Shown here one piece after another: positions 21,542 to 32,186 of a stretch of 64,000 bases of DNA. A program made the position numbers and the translations under genes. Below the pieces are notes generated by a model. That model made no database searches. It was given only the letters and a program-made list of their open reading frames with translations, and had not been told where the DNA came from. This stretch comes from Charina bottae. Its lineage: Eukaryota > Chordata > Lepidosauria > Squamata > Charinaidae. Location: contig JALMGJ010000005.1 of NCBI GenBank assembly GCA_023362775.1, positions 42,553,463-42,617,462 on the forward strand. The letters are read 5' to 3'. How positions within the stretch are numbered: position 1 is the first letter of the stretch; each line of letters begins with the position of its first letter.

Positions 21542-21808
21542 TTAGAAGTTGTAGGACAGCTGTGATATTATTTCGGCCTCAAATACTTTTAGTCCACCAG
21601 GTATATAATTACCTCCTATTGTGCGAAAAAATCTTAATATGGCAGCTTCATTTCTTCTGACCTTCTCTTTTAGGTGGATCTTATTTGAGACACCGATGCA
21701 TAGACCACCACATGGCCTCCCCCTTTTCCTTAATCTAGTGGCCTTGAGAGAGCACACTACAAAATTACCAAGCTCAATATCCTCTGTGGCCCATGTCTCC
21801 TGTAACAA
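21542..21808 (-). pseudogene. LINE endonuclease fragment fused to a late ORF2 segment
   Basis: The - strand frame reads LQETWATEDIEL and KRGRPCGGLCIGVS, the early endonuclease blocks (QETW..., GG+ C+GV) of APE-type LINE endonucleases. It then continues as RRNEAAILRFFRTIGGNY and LKVFEAEIISQL, which belong well downstream, after the polymerase. A large in-frame internal deletion is the simplest reading. A stop separates it from the C-terminal fragment at 21539. Confidence 0.55.
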
Positions 21809-21840
21809 AATAATGTTATATTTAGATATATAATCTATAA

Positions 21841-22328
21841 ATGGTTATCACCTTTAAAGCCCTACATGGCATGGGGCCAGGGTATCTGAGGGACCGTCTC
21901 ATCCTGATAACATTGACCCGCCCCACCCGTTCATGCAGAGAGGGCATGCTTCGGACCCCTTCAACAAGAGAATTTCATCTAGCGGGGTCCAGGAGGCGTG
22001 CCTTCTCTGCAATAGCGCCCGCATTGTGGAACATCTTGCCCCCGGAGGTGAGGCTGGCCCCCTCACTCCTGACCTTCCGGAAGTCTCTTAAGACCTGGCT
22101 CTGCCGCCTTGCCTGGGACGACGGAGGTGGTAGTGCCTCCTGGGGGTGGCTGGCCCCGTAGTGCCTTGATCCTGTTAGTGGATTTTAACCATCTTTTGGA
22201 TTTTTACTTATTCTATCTATTTATTGTTTTATTGTAATTTCATGGATAGATTTTAACCTTTGCTATTTTGTAAACCACCCAGAGTCCCCTATTTGGGGAG
22301 ATGGGTGGGGATAAATTAAATAAATAAA
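21841..22328 (+). mobile_element. L2/CR1-type LINE 3' end
   Basis: The frame at 21841-22161 reads MVITFKALHGMGPGYLRDRL and SRRRAFSAIAPALWNILP then LLTFRKSLKTWLCRLAW. This is the C-terminal part of squamate L2/CR1 reverse transcriptase proteins (AFS..AP.LWN.LP...FK..LKT.L). It is followed by a short 3' UTR ending CCACCCAGAGTCCCCTATTT, GGGGAGATGGGTGGGGAT and (AAAT)n. 5'-truncated, as usual for LINEs. Confidence 0.85.
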
Positions 22329-22904
22329 TGATCTATCCCTTCACCTAGAGTGCCAACCCGCAATATTCCATGAAAGGATGTTCAGTTCCTGTGAGTGCCT
22401 TAGTTGTCAATTAATAGACATGCCTGTAGAGTTTCTAGGAAAGCACTTCTTGTGTGGCTCTTTCAAATCTGGTGGTGGTCCGTCACAATCCATTGACTGG
22501 GCTCGAGGCCGATTACCCTCTGAAGGGACTTGGGTGTGAGGGGGTTCTCTTGTCCAAGATAAGTAATTACCAATCTAAGAGAGTAAGTAAATAATTACAT
22601 TCTTGGAGGTTGTCTGGGCTAAACTTGCTTCATCTTCTTAAGTTTCCTGAATTGTGTGTGGCACAGATGAATGTGAGTATGTTTCCTCTGAAATAAGGCT
22701 GTAATACAATTAGTGGGAACCTCACTGTAGCCTCTTAATTCCATATCTCTTTCTTCTGAATGCTCTATGATTTCCCTTTCTTTATCACATTCTGGTTCTG
22801 TCAAAGTCTCTTTTTGCTGCTGCTTACTTAGGGATTGGGGGTAATCTTGCTTTTCCTCCTCGTTGTTATTGGAAGGTTCTTTAAGTATAACAGTATGTTC
22901 TAAT

Positions 22905-24507
22905 TGGTGGCAAGAATACACAGAAGAACTATACAAGAAAGATCTTAATATCCCTGATAAATACGATGGTGTGGTCACTGACCTTGAGCCGGACATCCTA
23001 GAGAGTGAAGTCAAGTGGGCCGTAGGAAGCATTACTAACAACAAAGCTAGTGGAGAAGACAGTATCCCAGCTGAGCTATTTAAAATCCTAAAAGATGATG
23101 CTGTTAAAGTGCTGCACTCAATATGCCAACAAATTTGGAAAACTCAACAGTGGCCACAGGATTGGAAAAGGTCAGTTTACGTTCCAATTCCAAAGAAGGG
23201 CAATGCCAAAGAATGTTCAAACTACCGTACAGTTGCGCTCATTTCACATGCTAGCAAGGTTATGCTCAAAATCCTACAAGCTAGGCTTCAGCAAGTATGT
23301 GAACCGAGAACTACCAGAAGTGCAAGCTGGGTTTCGAAGAGGCAGAGGAACTAGAGATCAGATTGCCAACATTCGCTGGATCATGGAAAAAGCAAGAGAG
23401 TTCCAGAAAAACATCTACTTCTGCTTCATTGACTACGCTAAAGCCTTTGATTGTGTGGATCACAACAAACTGTGGCAAAGTCTTAAAGAGATGGGAGTAC
23501 CAGACCACCTTACCTGTCTCCTGAGAAACCTGTATGCGGGTCAAGAAGCAACAGTTAGAACCGGACATGGAACAACCGACTGGTTCAAAATTGAGAAAGG
23601 AGTACGACAAGGCTGTATATTATCACCCTGCTTATTTAACTTATATGCAGAGTACATCATGAGAAATGCCGGGCTGGATGAATCACAAGCCGGAGTTAAG
23701 ATTGCCGGGAGAAATATCAACAACCTCAGATATGCAGACAATACCACCCTAATGGCAGAAAGTGAAGAGGAACTAAAGAGCCTCTTGATGAGGGTGAAAG
23801 GAGAAAGTGCAAAAGCTGGCTTGAAACTCAATATTAAAAAAAACCCAGATCATGGCATCTGGTCTGGTCCCATCACTTCCTGGCAAATAGAAGGGGAAGA
23901 AATGGAAGCAATGACAGATTTTATTTTCTTGGGCTCCAAGATCACTGCAGACGGTGACTGAAGCCATGAAATTAAAAGACGCTTGCTCCTTGGGAGGAAA
24001 GCTATGGCAAACCTAGACAGCATATTAAAAAGCAGAGACATCACCTTGCCGACAAAGGTCCATATAGTTAAAGCTATGGTTTTTCCAGTAGTAATGTATG
24101 GCTGTGAGAGTTGGACCATAAGGAAGGCTGAGCGCCGAAGAATTGATGCTTTCGAGCTGTGGTGCTGGAGAAGACTCTTGAGAGTCCCTTGGACTGCAAG
24201 GAGGTCAAACCAGTCAATCCTAAAGGAAATCAACCCTGACTGCTCATTGGAAGGACAGATGCTGAAGCTGAAGCTCAAATACTTTGGCCACCTAATGCGA
24301 AGAGAGGACTCCCTGGAAAAGACCCTGATGCTGGGAAAGACTGAAGGCAAAAGGAGAAGGGGACGGCAGAGGATGAGATGGTTAGATAGCATCACCGATG
24401 TAATGAACATGAATTTGAGTAAACTCCGAGAGACAGTGGAAGACAGGAAGGCCTGGCGTGCTATGGTCCATGAGGTCACGAAGAGTCGGACACGACTAAA
24501 CGACTGA
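22905..24507 (+). pseudogene. Bov-B reverse transcriptase, broken
   Basis: The polymerase blocks are readable in order: KASGEDSIPAELFK, NYRTVALISHASK, QAGFRRGRGTRDQI, CFIDYAKAFDCVDHNKLW, GVRQGCILSPCLFNLYAEYI, LRYADNTTLMAESEEEL. The C-terminal CESWTIRKAERRRIDAFELW and WCWRRLLRVPWTARRSNQSI then YFGHLMRREDSLEK are typical of RTE elements. Three lesions: an extra base near 23295 shifts the frame between ARLQQ and the VNRELPEV segment; the catalytic YADD is YADN; and a TGC-type codon appears as TGA at 23959-23961 (DGD-stop-SHEIKR). It cannot encode an active polymerase. Confidence 0.92.
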
Positions 24508-24520
24508 ACAACAACAACAA
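22905..24520 (+). mobile_element. Bov-B (RTE clade) LINE, 5'-truncated
   Basis: This carries the reverse transcriptase and C-terminal domains and ends in ACGAAGAGTCGGACACGACT, AAACGACTGAACAACAACAA, the characteristic Bov-B 3' end. The endonuclease domain is missing. Reading begins at YTEELYKKDLN. A copy of intermediate age: frames are mostly intact but three lesions are present (see the CDS entry). No target duplication could be identified. Confidence 0.95.
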
Positions 24521-26880
24521 GCCTGTGGGTTAACTTGACAGGTTCTGTTTACTTTATCCTTCTGTGACAGGCAATCATACAAAGGTTCAGCAGTCTTTTG
24601 ATTGGAAATATGAGACAATTATTAAAAAATAATCTAATCCATAGTAGCTTGGACTGTGTGCTTTTTCATTACCATCAAGCAGGATTGCCAGTGCTGCTAT
24701 ACATCTAGTTCTGGGAACAAACGTTTAAAAAAAGTACTGGTTGGAGGTGAATCAGCAGCTACTGGATCTGTAACAGCCAAATACTTGCTTTTTATTGTAC
24801 TGTTTAGAACTAAAGTGTATATTGATTTATTTTAAAAAATAAAGATAATTTCTTCCACCCATTGGTGATATTCTCTGCATGTGTGGCCTTCAGCAGTCTC
24901 TAGGGTAGAGTATTGCAAATGTTCTATATTGTATGGCAGTGGTATCAAAATAGATATAGCAATGAATTGCTCCTCTGATTGAATCTGCAGGGGACACTTT
25001 AGGAACTTAGAATCAAATTATTGTGCTGGAAATTGACCAGAATTGGCCTGAGGATTAGCCCTGGATGTGATTAACAACAACAACAAATCCAATTACATAT
25101 TTTTTATTCAAACATTAACTTTCTGAGTAGTGTCTGCACCTCTAGGTTTTAAAGTATATAACACAGAAAAAGAGAAATTATAACTCTTTTGGATTTTGTA
25201 TACAGAATTAGTTGCATTCTGATTTTTTAGAAAATCAACATTAATACAATAGAAGAATATAGCTGAGTACATTTGAAAAGCTGGTGTCTTGCCTAGGGAC
25301 CGGAAATTCTTCTACTCTTGAACTACTGAAGTCACATTTATCTAATAGTGAGTTCAGACAAAACGTTATATTATTTTGCTGAACAGTTTAATATTGTCTG
25401 ATTGGCCGCATTTATATCTCAGTTCTTCTGTGAAAGCTATAGGTGATGTATATGGAAGTCTCCCTAATCTTATCCCTACAAAAGCTGTATGAAGTAGCCT
25501 CAGCTGATAGAGGGTAACTGGCCATGTCACTTAGGGAACTCTGTGCCTGCATGGGGATTTGAACGGGCTGTTCAAGTCCAGCGTCTTAGCACTACCCTAT
25601 TTGCCAGCTCCCTGGGGGAAAGCTCCTGGAAGGCCCACGTTAATACTTGTCCTGTGCTCCAATTGCAACCCCTTTTTTCCCCGGCACGCAGTGGTTTCCG
25701 ACAATCATCTTAGATCTTTCTCTTAAGTTACTACAAAGTAAGTGGCTCCAGAGCATTTCCCACTCCACGCCCCTCAATTATTTAATTTCTGGATCACTGA
25801 AGGCAGATTCTAGGTATAAAGAAATAAGTAAAATATCTGTTAAAACGTTTAATTATCTTGACATCATTTTGAAGACAAGCCATGTGAAGCATGGTCCTTT
25901 CTGGAAACTGTTGACTTATCTTGCTGACAAATTGCCTAGGATCTCAGTCTCAGTAGTCTGCCGCACAAATCTTAGAGGAAGGTGTGATCTCTTGTGACAA
26001 TAGGTGCATCTTCTGCTTACAAATAACAGTGAATATGCTGTAGAAGGAGTTCATATTTTAATTCATGACTTCCTCCTCTATTTGAATAGCGTTATCTAGT
26101 TTTTGAACTAGGCAGCCTTGGCCTACAGTTGAAACACATTTCTTCTTTCGTCCAAATGAATATATTAATATTTTATTTATTTGTAATTCTGAGAACTAAT
26201 GTTGGTGGATATTAAATGGGAGAGGTGAGAACATCATGCATTGAGGGAACCTGCAAATCAGAGGCCTCAGGTCCATCCTGTCTCCCACTACCAACATAGA
26301 CTGGAATTGACCATGAAGCGAGAAGAACTATTGTAGCACTATGCCCCCATTCTCAATCTCCTAGTCAGTGCAAAAGGATACCGTGATTGAAGATAGTTAA
26401 CACTATTGAGATATATGAAATAGAGCCAGGAAAAGTTAGAGTTATGTGCTTCAAATATTTTTTATCACTTAGAGTGTATTTCAGTATGGAATGACCTCCC
26501 CTGATTTGTTTTTCAGTGAAGTTGGATTGCAATTCAACAGAGTTGGTGGAGGCACGGCTAGTTCAAGCTGTCTTAAGATCATATACCAGAGAAACGTTCC
26601 TTAAACACTTGCTATTTTTATTGTTTTAAAGGTTTACATTAAGGAAGATACTGTGTGAAGAAGTTGCAGCATTTTTTAATAACCAAAAACATTTGCTGCT
26701 TAAGATATGAAATGTAGAATGCATCTGTCTTATAGCCTTAACACTTTTTGTATGATGAGAGGAGACATGCCAGACTCTTTGGTGCTGTGTTTCTTGTATC
26801 TATAGAAAGCATTTGACAGCTATATGTAGACTTGGAAAACTAGAAAGGGGTATGAAATTTCTTCTGTGCTCTATTCCTTT

Positions 26881-27168
26881 AAAAAGGTAAAGGTTCCCCC
26901 CGCACAGTTGTGAAGTCGTGTCCGACTCTAGGGGCCGGTGCTCATCTCCGTTTGTTAGCCGAAGAGCCAGCACTGTCCAAAGATGCTTCCGTGGTCTTGT
27001 GGCCGGCATGACGCGCGGAACGCTGTTACCTTCCCACCGAAGTGGTACCTATTCATCTACTTGCATTTGCATGCTTTTGAATTGCTAGGTTGGCAAGAGC
27101 TGGGGCTAGTGCGGGAGCTCACTCCGTCACGCGGGGCTAGGGATTAGAACCTCTGAACTTGCGATCTT
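26881..27168 (-). mobile_element. tRNA-derived SINE, type A, head truncated by fusion
   Basis: The + strand shows the inverse of the type A layout: AGGTAAAGGTTCCCC, GTCGTGTCCGACTCTAGGGG, ATCTCCGTTTGTTAGCCGAA, then GAACCTCTGAACTTGCGATC. The head stops at 27168, where type B SINE sequence begins directly. Confidence 0.85.
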
Positions 27169-27271
27169 CTTGCCGGCTGGGTGACCTTGGGCCAGTCACT
27201 CTCTCAGCCCAACTCACCTCACAGGGTTGTTGTTGTGGGGAAAATAGGAGGAGGAAGGAGTATTAGGTATG

Positions 27272-28343
27272 ATGTATAAGTCGAAGGCTTTCACGGCCGG
27301 AATCCGATGGTTGTTGTGGGTTTTCCGGGCTGTGTGGCCGTGTTCTGGCAGTTTTGGTTCCTAACGTTTCGCCAGTAGCTGTGGCTGGCATCTTCAGAGG
27401 ACAGGAGCACAGCTAGAAAAAATTTGGAGTGGTCCCTACAGGCGAATGGCTGCTCCAAGAATGAAATCAGGAGAGCTATCAAACCGAAAAAACAGCACTC
27501 AACTGAAGAAAAACAACCACCCACAAGCAAAATATTTCTGCCCTACATTAAAGGAGTCACGGACCGCATGGAAAAACTAATGAAAAAACATAACCTCCAA
27601 ACAGTCTTCAAACCCACCAGAAAAATACAACAAATGTTAAAATCAGCAAAAGACAAAAGGGACCCCCTCACCGCTGCAGGAGTTTACCGCATACCCTGCA
27701 GCTGTGGACAACTATACATTGGGACCACAAAACGCAGCATCCACACCAGGATAAAAGAACATGAAAGACACTGCAGACTACAGCAACCTGAAAAATCTGC
27801 AATAGCTGAACATGCTCTCAAACAAACTGGTCACCAAATCTTATTTGGAAACACAGAAATACTGGACAACACCAACAGCCACTATGTTGGACTATACAGG
27901 GAAGCCATTGAAATACATAAACACCAACACAGTTTCAATAAAAAAGAAGAAAGCCTAAAGATCAGCAAAACCTGGCTGCCAGTCCTGAAAAACACAGCTT
28001 GCAAAAGGTCAACGAACTCTACTCAACCACAGAAATATACAAACAGCTCACACAATAGATGTGCTAATCCCACACACGACAGCACCACACCACAAAGTGG
28101 TGAAGAACAAAAATCACCACAAAGAACCCTCTCCTAATCTCTTGTAAATGACCCACAGAAGACACACACCCTCTCAGCAGCTATAAATACCAGCAGGAAC
28201 ACACACCCTCCACTTGGGTACAGAGAGAATTTTCTAGCTGTGCTCCTGTCCTCTGAAGATGCCAGCCACAGCTACTGGCGAAACATTAGAAACCAAAACT
28301 GCCAGAACACGGCCACACAGCCCGGAAAACCCAGAACAACCAT
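27272..28343 (+). mobile_element. Penelope-like element, 5'-truncated, with inverted terminal copy
   Basis: Flanked by a 13-bp duplication AGTATTAGGTATG (27259-27271, 28344-28356). About 117 bp at the right end (28227-28343; TAGCTGTGCTCCTGTCCTCT...GCCCGGAAAACCCAGAACAA) recur inverted at the left end (27307-27425). Partial and inverted terminal repeats are a known property of Penelope-like elements. The body keeps only the endonuclease-end coding part. Confidence 0.9.
27424..28137 (+). CDS. Penelope-like element C-terminal protein with GIY-YIG endonuclease
   Basis: This open frame of 237 codons has no stop or frameshift. Residues about 80-105 read AAGVYRIPCSCGQLYIGTTK, a GIY-YIG core with the CxC pair seen in animal Penelope-like elements. 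SIHTRIKEHERHC, SAIAEHALKQTGHQ and LYREAIEIHKH follow; they supply the conserved Arg, His and Glu positions of the nuclease. The reverse transcriptase, which would lie upstream, is absent. The true protein began outside the preserved part, so the ATG at 27424 (at the junction with the inverted terminal repeat) is probably accidental. The intact frame suggests a fairly recent insertion. Confidence 0.85.
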   Translation: MEWSLQANGCSKNEIRRAIKPKKQHSTEEKQPPTSKIFLPYIKGVTDRMEKLMKKHNLQTVFKPTRKIQQMLKSAKDKRDPLTAAGVYRIPCSCGQLYIGTTKRSIHTRIKEHERHCRLQQPEKSAIAEHALKQTGHQILFGNTEILDNTNSHYVGLYREAIEIHKHQHSFNKKEESLKISKTWLPVLKNTACKRSTNSTQPQKYTNSSHNRCANPTHDSTTPQSGEEQKSPQRTLS

Positions 28344-29780
28344 AGTATTAGGTATGTTCGCCGCCTTGAGTTATTTATAAAAAATAATTGAGGGGGGATA
28401 AAAAATTAAATAAATAAATAATAATAATATTAATTTTTGATCTTAAGAAGATAAACTCTGTTACTGCTTCAACTTAACTTCTGAATATTTGCATTAGATT
28501 AGGATTGCCTGGTGACATATTCTTATGGCTTCTTTTTTTAAAATTGAGCAGCAGACTGGCTTTAGCACTCTCATCTTTTATCTTTGACAAGAGACTCCTT
28601 TTTTCTGTGCCAGCCTGGCTGCCTGCCAGAGAGTAAATAAGGAGGTAATAAATCTGCTACAGGCCAGGGGTAAGCAAGCTCAGGCTCTGTCACAGCTAGC
28701 TGAAGTAAAGCAGTGTTTCAAGAGTCCTTTCTCAGTATCTTTCAGGATAGACAATATTCACGGTTCCATAGGCAAGGCACAGATTGAGACTGGTAAACTA
28801 TCAATCAGGTGATGAACCCAAAGGGTGAGTTGAAATGATGATCCAGGATCTTCATTCAGTGCCAGTGCCTAGGCCTAAATAACTGCACTTCTGAATCTGA
28901 GTTACCCTCAATAGGGTCCTGTCAGAGCCAGAGTGGAGTCACTGGCTGCAATACTGCTGAAGTCTTCAGTGACAGGACTGCTGCTACTTGATGCTTCTGG
29001 CTCCACTTCTTCATCTGAAGACATACCCTTAGCAAGGTCATAGCATCTTAAGTCTCCCTCACCTTCAGCCATCAAAGCCTTCAGCATATCTGAGGTTGTC
29101 AATGTTTCTCCCAGCAAGTATAAGTCAGATTTCTCTTTCTTCCAGTCCAGCACTTCTCATGAAATATTCTGCATATAAATTAAATAAGATATTATACAAC
29201 CTTGGCACACTCCTTTCCCAATTTTGAACCATCTAGTTGTTCCAAATTCCATTCTAACTGTTGCTTCCTAGTCATCATAAACATTTTCAGTAGGCATATA
29301 TGGTGGCCTGAAATACTCATGTTTTTAATTTATTGTGGCTTAAGTGGGAAAAACATATAATAAAAAAATAGACATTTTTCTAGAATTCCCTTGCCTTCTC
29401 CATTACCCACTGGAAATTAGCAATGTGATCTTGGAAGCCATTTCCTCTTCTGAATCCAGCTTGTATATCTGATAGTTCTCATCCCAAGTGTTGATAAACA
29501 TGAGCATTATCTTACTAGTATGTGAGATAGGTTCATGTTTGGTAGTCTGAGTATTCCTTAGCATTGTCTTTTCTGGTATTGAAATATAAAATGATATTTT
29601 TCAGTCCCTTGACTGCTGCTTTGTTTTCCATATCTGCTAAGAAACATCAAGTAGTGCTTTAATTGCATCAGTTTGTAAAATTTTAAATAGCAATGCTGGT
29701 AGGGCCCATTTTACTTCACTTTCCACAATGTCTCGTTCTAGTTCAGCATTCAAACCTTCATATCTTTCATCAATTTTTTG

Positions 29781-29868
29781 TAATGTTGTGAGCTGCCCAG
29801 AGTCATGTACTGAGATGGGCGACTATATAAATTGATTAAACAAACAAACAAACAAACAAACAAACAAT
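29781..29868 (+). mobile_element. short L2/CR1-type tail inside the old Bov-B
   Basis: GAGCTGCCCAGAGTCATGTA then GAGATGGGCGACTATATAAA ends in (CAAA)n. TAATGT stands on both sides (29781 and after 29868), consistent with a small target duplication. Probably a severely 5'-truncated LINE or its SINE partner. Confidence 0.6.
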
Positions 29869-30255
29869 TAATGTAGTTCTTCCCTGTATTCCTGCCATCT
29901 CTTCTTTATATCTTCTTTCTCCATTAGATCTTTGCCTTCTACCTTGCCCTGTTCCTCTTTTGATTTCTGTAATTCTCTTACAGAATGTCCTCTTTTCCTC
30001 CCTATTCTATTATTATCCTTTGCATTCCTTATTTAGATATAACTCCTTGTCACTTCTTGCTCTTCTCTGGAATTTACTGCTTAGCTAGGCAAATCTTCCC
30101 TGTCTGTTGTTTTTTGATTTCTACTTTTCTTCAGCTATTTTCAACGTATCAGCAGACAGCCATTCCATCTTTTTTGCTTTTTTCATTTTGGCATATTTTT
30201 GTTTGCTTCACTTTTAATGATATATCATGAAGTTCCATCCAGAGTTCTTCAGATA

Positions 30256-30311
30256 CTCTATAAATGGGCGGGGTATAAATACAAGTATAAATAAATAAAT
30301 AAAAATAAAAT
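30256..30311 (+). mobile_element. second short LINE/SINE tail inside the old Bov-B
   Basis: AAATGGGCGGGGTATAAATA followed by (AAAT)n interrupts the Bov-B sequence between ...CAGATACTCTAT and TCTAGTCTATTAAAAC. Bov-B text resumes immediately on the other side. Confidence 0.6.
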
Positions 30312-31533
30312 CTAGTCTATTAAAACTATTTTTACTCTCACTGCATAGTCATACAAAATATTCCCGAGATCATATCTTATTGGTCTGTTTATTGTATTAG
30401 TTTTCTTTAGTGGTAATTTTGCAAGGAGGAATTTGATCTGAGGCACAATTAGCACCAAGGCTGTTTTTTGCTGACGGACTAGAGCTTCCCCCTCTTTGCT
30501 TGCAGAGTATATAGCCAAATTGATTTTAGCATTGTCCACGTGTAGAATTGTCTTTTTTCTTCTTCTTGGCGATCACTCGTAGCTTCTTTTATAGTGTTAG
30601 AAGAACATATTTCTTATAAACGTTGATATTTTTTTTTGGTGGAATTGTTAATCAGTGTCCTGCTTCGCTTTATATACTGAGGCCAAATTTTCTGATTAGT
30701 CCAGATGCTATATTACTTCCAACTTTAACATTCACTTTCCAGTGTCCTATAATTATTATGGCATCATTTTTCTGTGTTGACAAAATAACTTCAAGTTGCC
30801 ATAGAATTGTTTAACTTCTGCTTTATCTCCTTCTGTGGTTGGGGCATAGTAATTTTGTGGTTGGCCTTGGACTCAAATTGAGACCATTCTGTTAGTGTTT
30901 GGGTTGTCTCCAAGAAGTGACTGACAACATTCTGTTAATAATGATAGCTACGTGTCCATGCTAGAAGATCTGATGCTCCTTTGATGTGAAGTGACCCATT
31001 TCAAGCCATTTGAGTTTGCTGATTTGCAGAATGTTAATGTTCAATCTTGACATTTCTGTTCCAACATCAAGTTTGCCTTGATTCATGATTTTGACATTCC
31101 ATATTCCAATCTTTGCGCTATCAAACCTTCCTTTTGCCTTTGGGCACATCAACAGTTAAATGTCCTTTTAGTTTTAATCTACTACATCATAAGCTTCAGT
31201 ACAACTTGTACTTTCCCTTTGGTCTTCTCCAGTACCAATATCTTCTAACTTAGGGGATTCTCCTTCAGTATAATGTTGACATTGTCCTATTATTAATCTC
31301 CATTTGTTTTTCTTAGCAGAATACTGGAGTGGGCTGCCATTTCCTCTTCCAGGAGGTTTTATTTTGTATGACCTGTCATCTGTGATCTGCCCTCATGGGT
31401 GACCTTTCCAGCAGTGTGCACTCTTAGTGATATAGCTTATAACATACAGGATGTGCAAGCCCTTTACCATTACAAGTAATGCTCCATGAAGGGGAATTGG
31501 GAATAGTCACTAGGAAAAAGTTAATTGCAATTA

Positions 31534-32186
31534 CAGGTAGTCCTCGAGTTACGACCATTCATTCAGCAACTGTTTGAATTTACTGCGCTGAATGAAGGGA
31601 TTTATGACTGGTCCTCAAAGTTCCGGCCGTTGCAGTGCCTTGTGGTCACGTGAACAAAATTCAAGCACTTGGCCACCAGCTCGCACTTACAACCAGTTGC
31701 AGCATGCCGCGATCATGTGATTGCCATTTGCGATCTTCCCTGCTGGCTTCCCACAAGCAAAGTCAATGGGGAAGCCAGCAGGGAAGGTTGCAAGTTGCTC
31801 AGGTAAGTCTCCCCCACCCCCAGCCTTTCTTCGCTCACATGCACCACACCTTTCTTCCCACCTTCGCTCACACGCACACCACACCCTATTTCCCCAGCCT
31901 CCCTGTGTTCACACGCACCCTGCGCCCTCTTTCTCTGGCCTTCCTGAGCTCCTGCTGCACCACAGCACCCCCCTCCCCCACCTCGTGCACCGCCTGTGCT
32001 GGACCTCCCAGGGCCTCCCCCACCCCCCTGTGGCACCCCCGCACTCTTTACCTGGGGCTCTCTCCACCTCCCACTTAACGACCCACACATCTGGGGTTAT
32101 GACAACAACTGGGACTGCCTGGATTGCCATTGCTAAGCGATGGGGTCACATTACGTCGCACAAGCGTATCCCACTTGCCCAGCTGT
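31534..32186. mobile_element. T2 Tigger-like element, right end lost
   Basis: Starts CAGGTAGTCCTCGAGTTACG after TA (31532-31533), the same terminus as at 35930 (inverse). The interior has an inverted pair CTGGCTTCCCACAAGCAAAG / CAATGGGGAAGCCAGCAGGG, then a C-rich, CACAC-rich stretch (31806-32060). The segment ACAACTGGGACTGCCTGGAT...CATTGCTAAGCGATGG is the inverse of the left part of the 35.5 kb copy. The expected GGACTACCTG end is absent, so the right boundary is approximate. Confidence 0.7.

Larger units (their letters stand above)
20310..21810 (-). mobile_element. I/Vingi-like LINE, internally deleted
   Basis: The element runs on the - strand: an endonuclease-end fragment at 21542-21808, the C-terminal part of the polyprotein at 20766-21539, and an A/T-rich 3' region to about 20310. 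Most of the reverse transcriptase is absent. It abuts an L2/CR1 3' end on the other strand at 21841. Confidence 0.6.
27171..28426 (+). mobile_element. type B SINE split by a Penelope-like insertion
   Basis: Left part 27171-27271 begins GCCGGCTGGGTGACCTTGGG, lacking its tRNA head, and runs to GAGTATTAGGTATG. The right part resumes at 28344 with AGTATTAGGTATG and continues TTCGCCGCCTTGAGTTATTT...(AAAT)n. The intervening 1072 bp are the Penelope-like element. Confidence 0.9.
29155..31480 (-). mobile_element. old Bov-B (RTE) LINE, nearly full length
   Basis: On the + strand the inverse of a Bov-B body can be followed over more than 2 kb: AAATATTCTGCATATAAATT, CTAACTGTTGCTTCCTAGTC, GTATGTGAGATAGGTTCATG, CAGCAGACAGCCATTCCATC, GACGGACTAGAGCTTCCCCC, TTGCCTTGATTCATGATTTTGA, and GAATACTGGAGTGGGCTGCC near its 5' end. 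The - strand frame at 30961-31152 gives the endonuclease start (IWNVKIMNQGKLDVGTEMSR, LNINILQISKLKW). It is far more decayed than the copy at 22.9-24.5 kb and is interrupted by two short LINE-tail insertions. Confidence 0.85.

Noticed and set aside
25647..25997. 116-codon plus-strand frame
   Set aside because: No family recognised, no splice context, composition like the surrounding intron. The FNYLDIIL segment faintly recalls a LINE block but is not enough.
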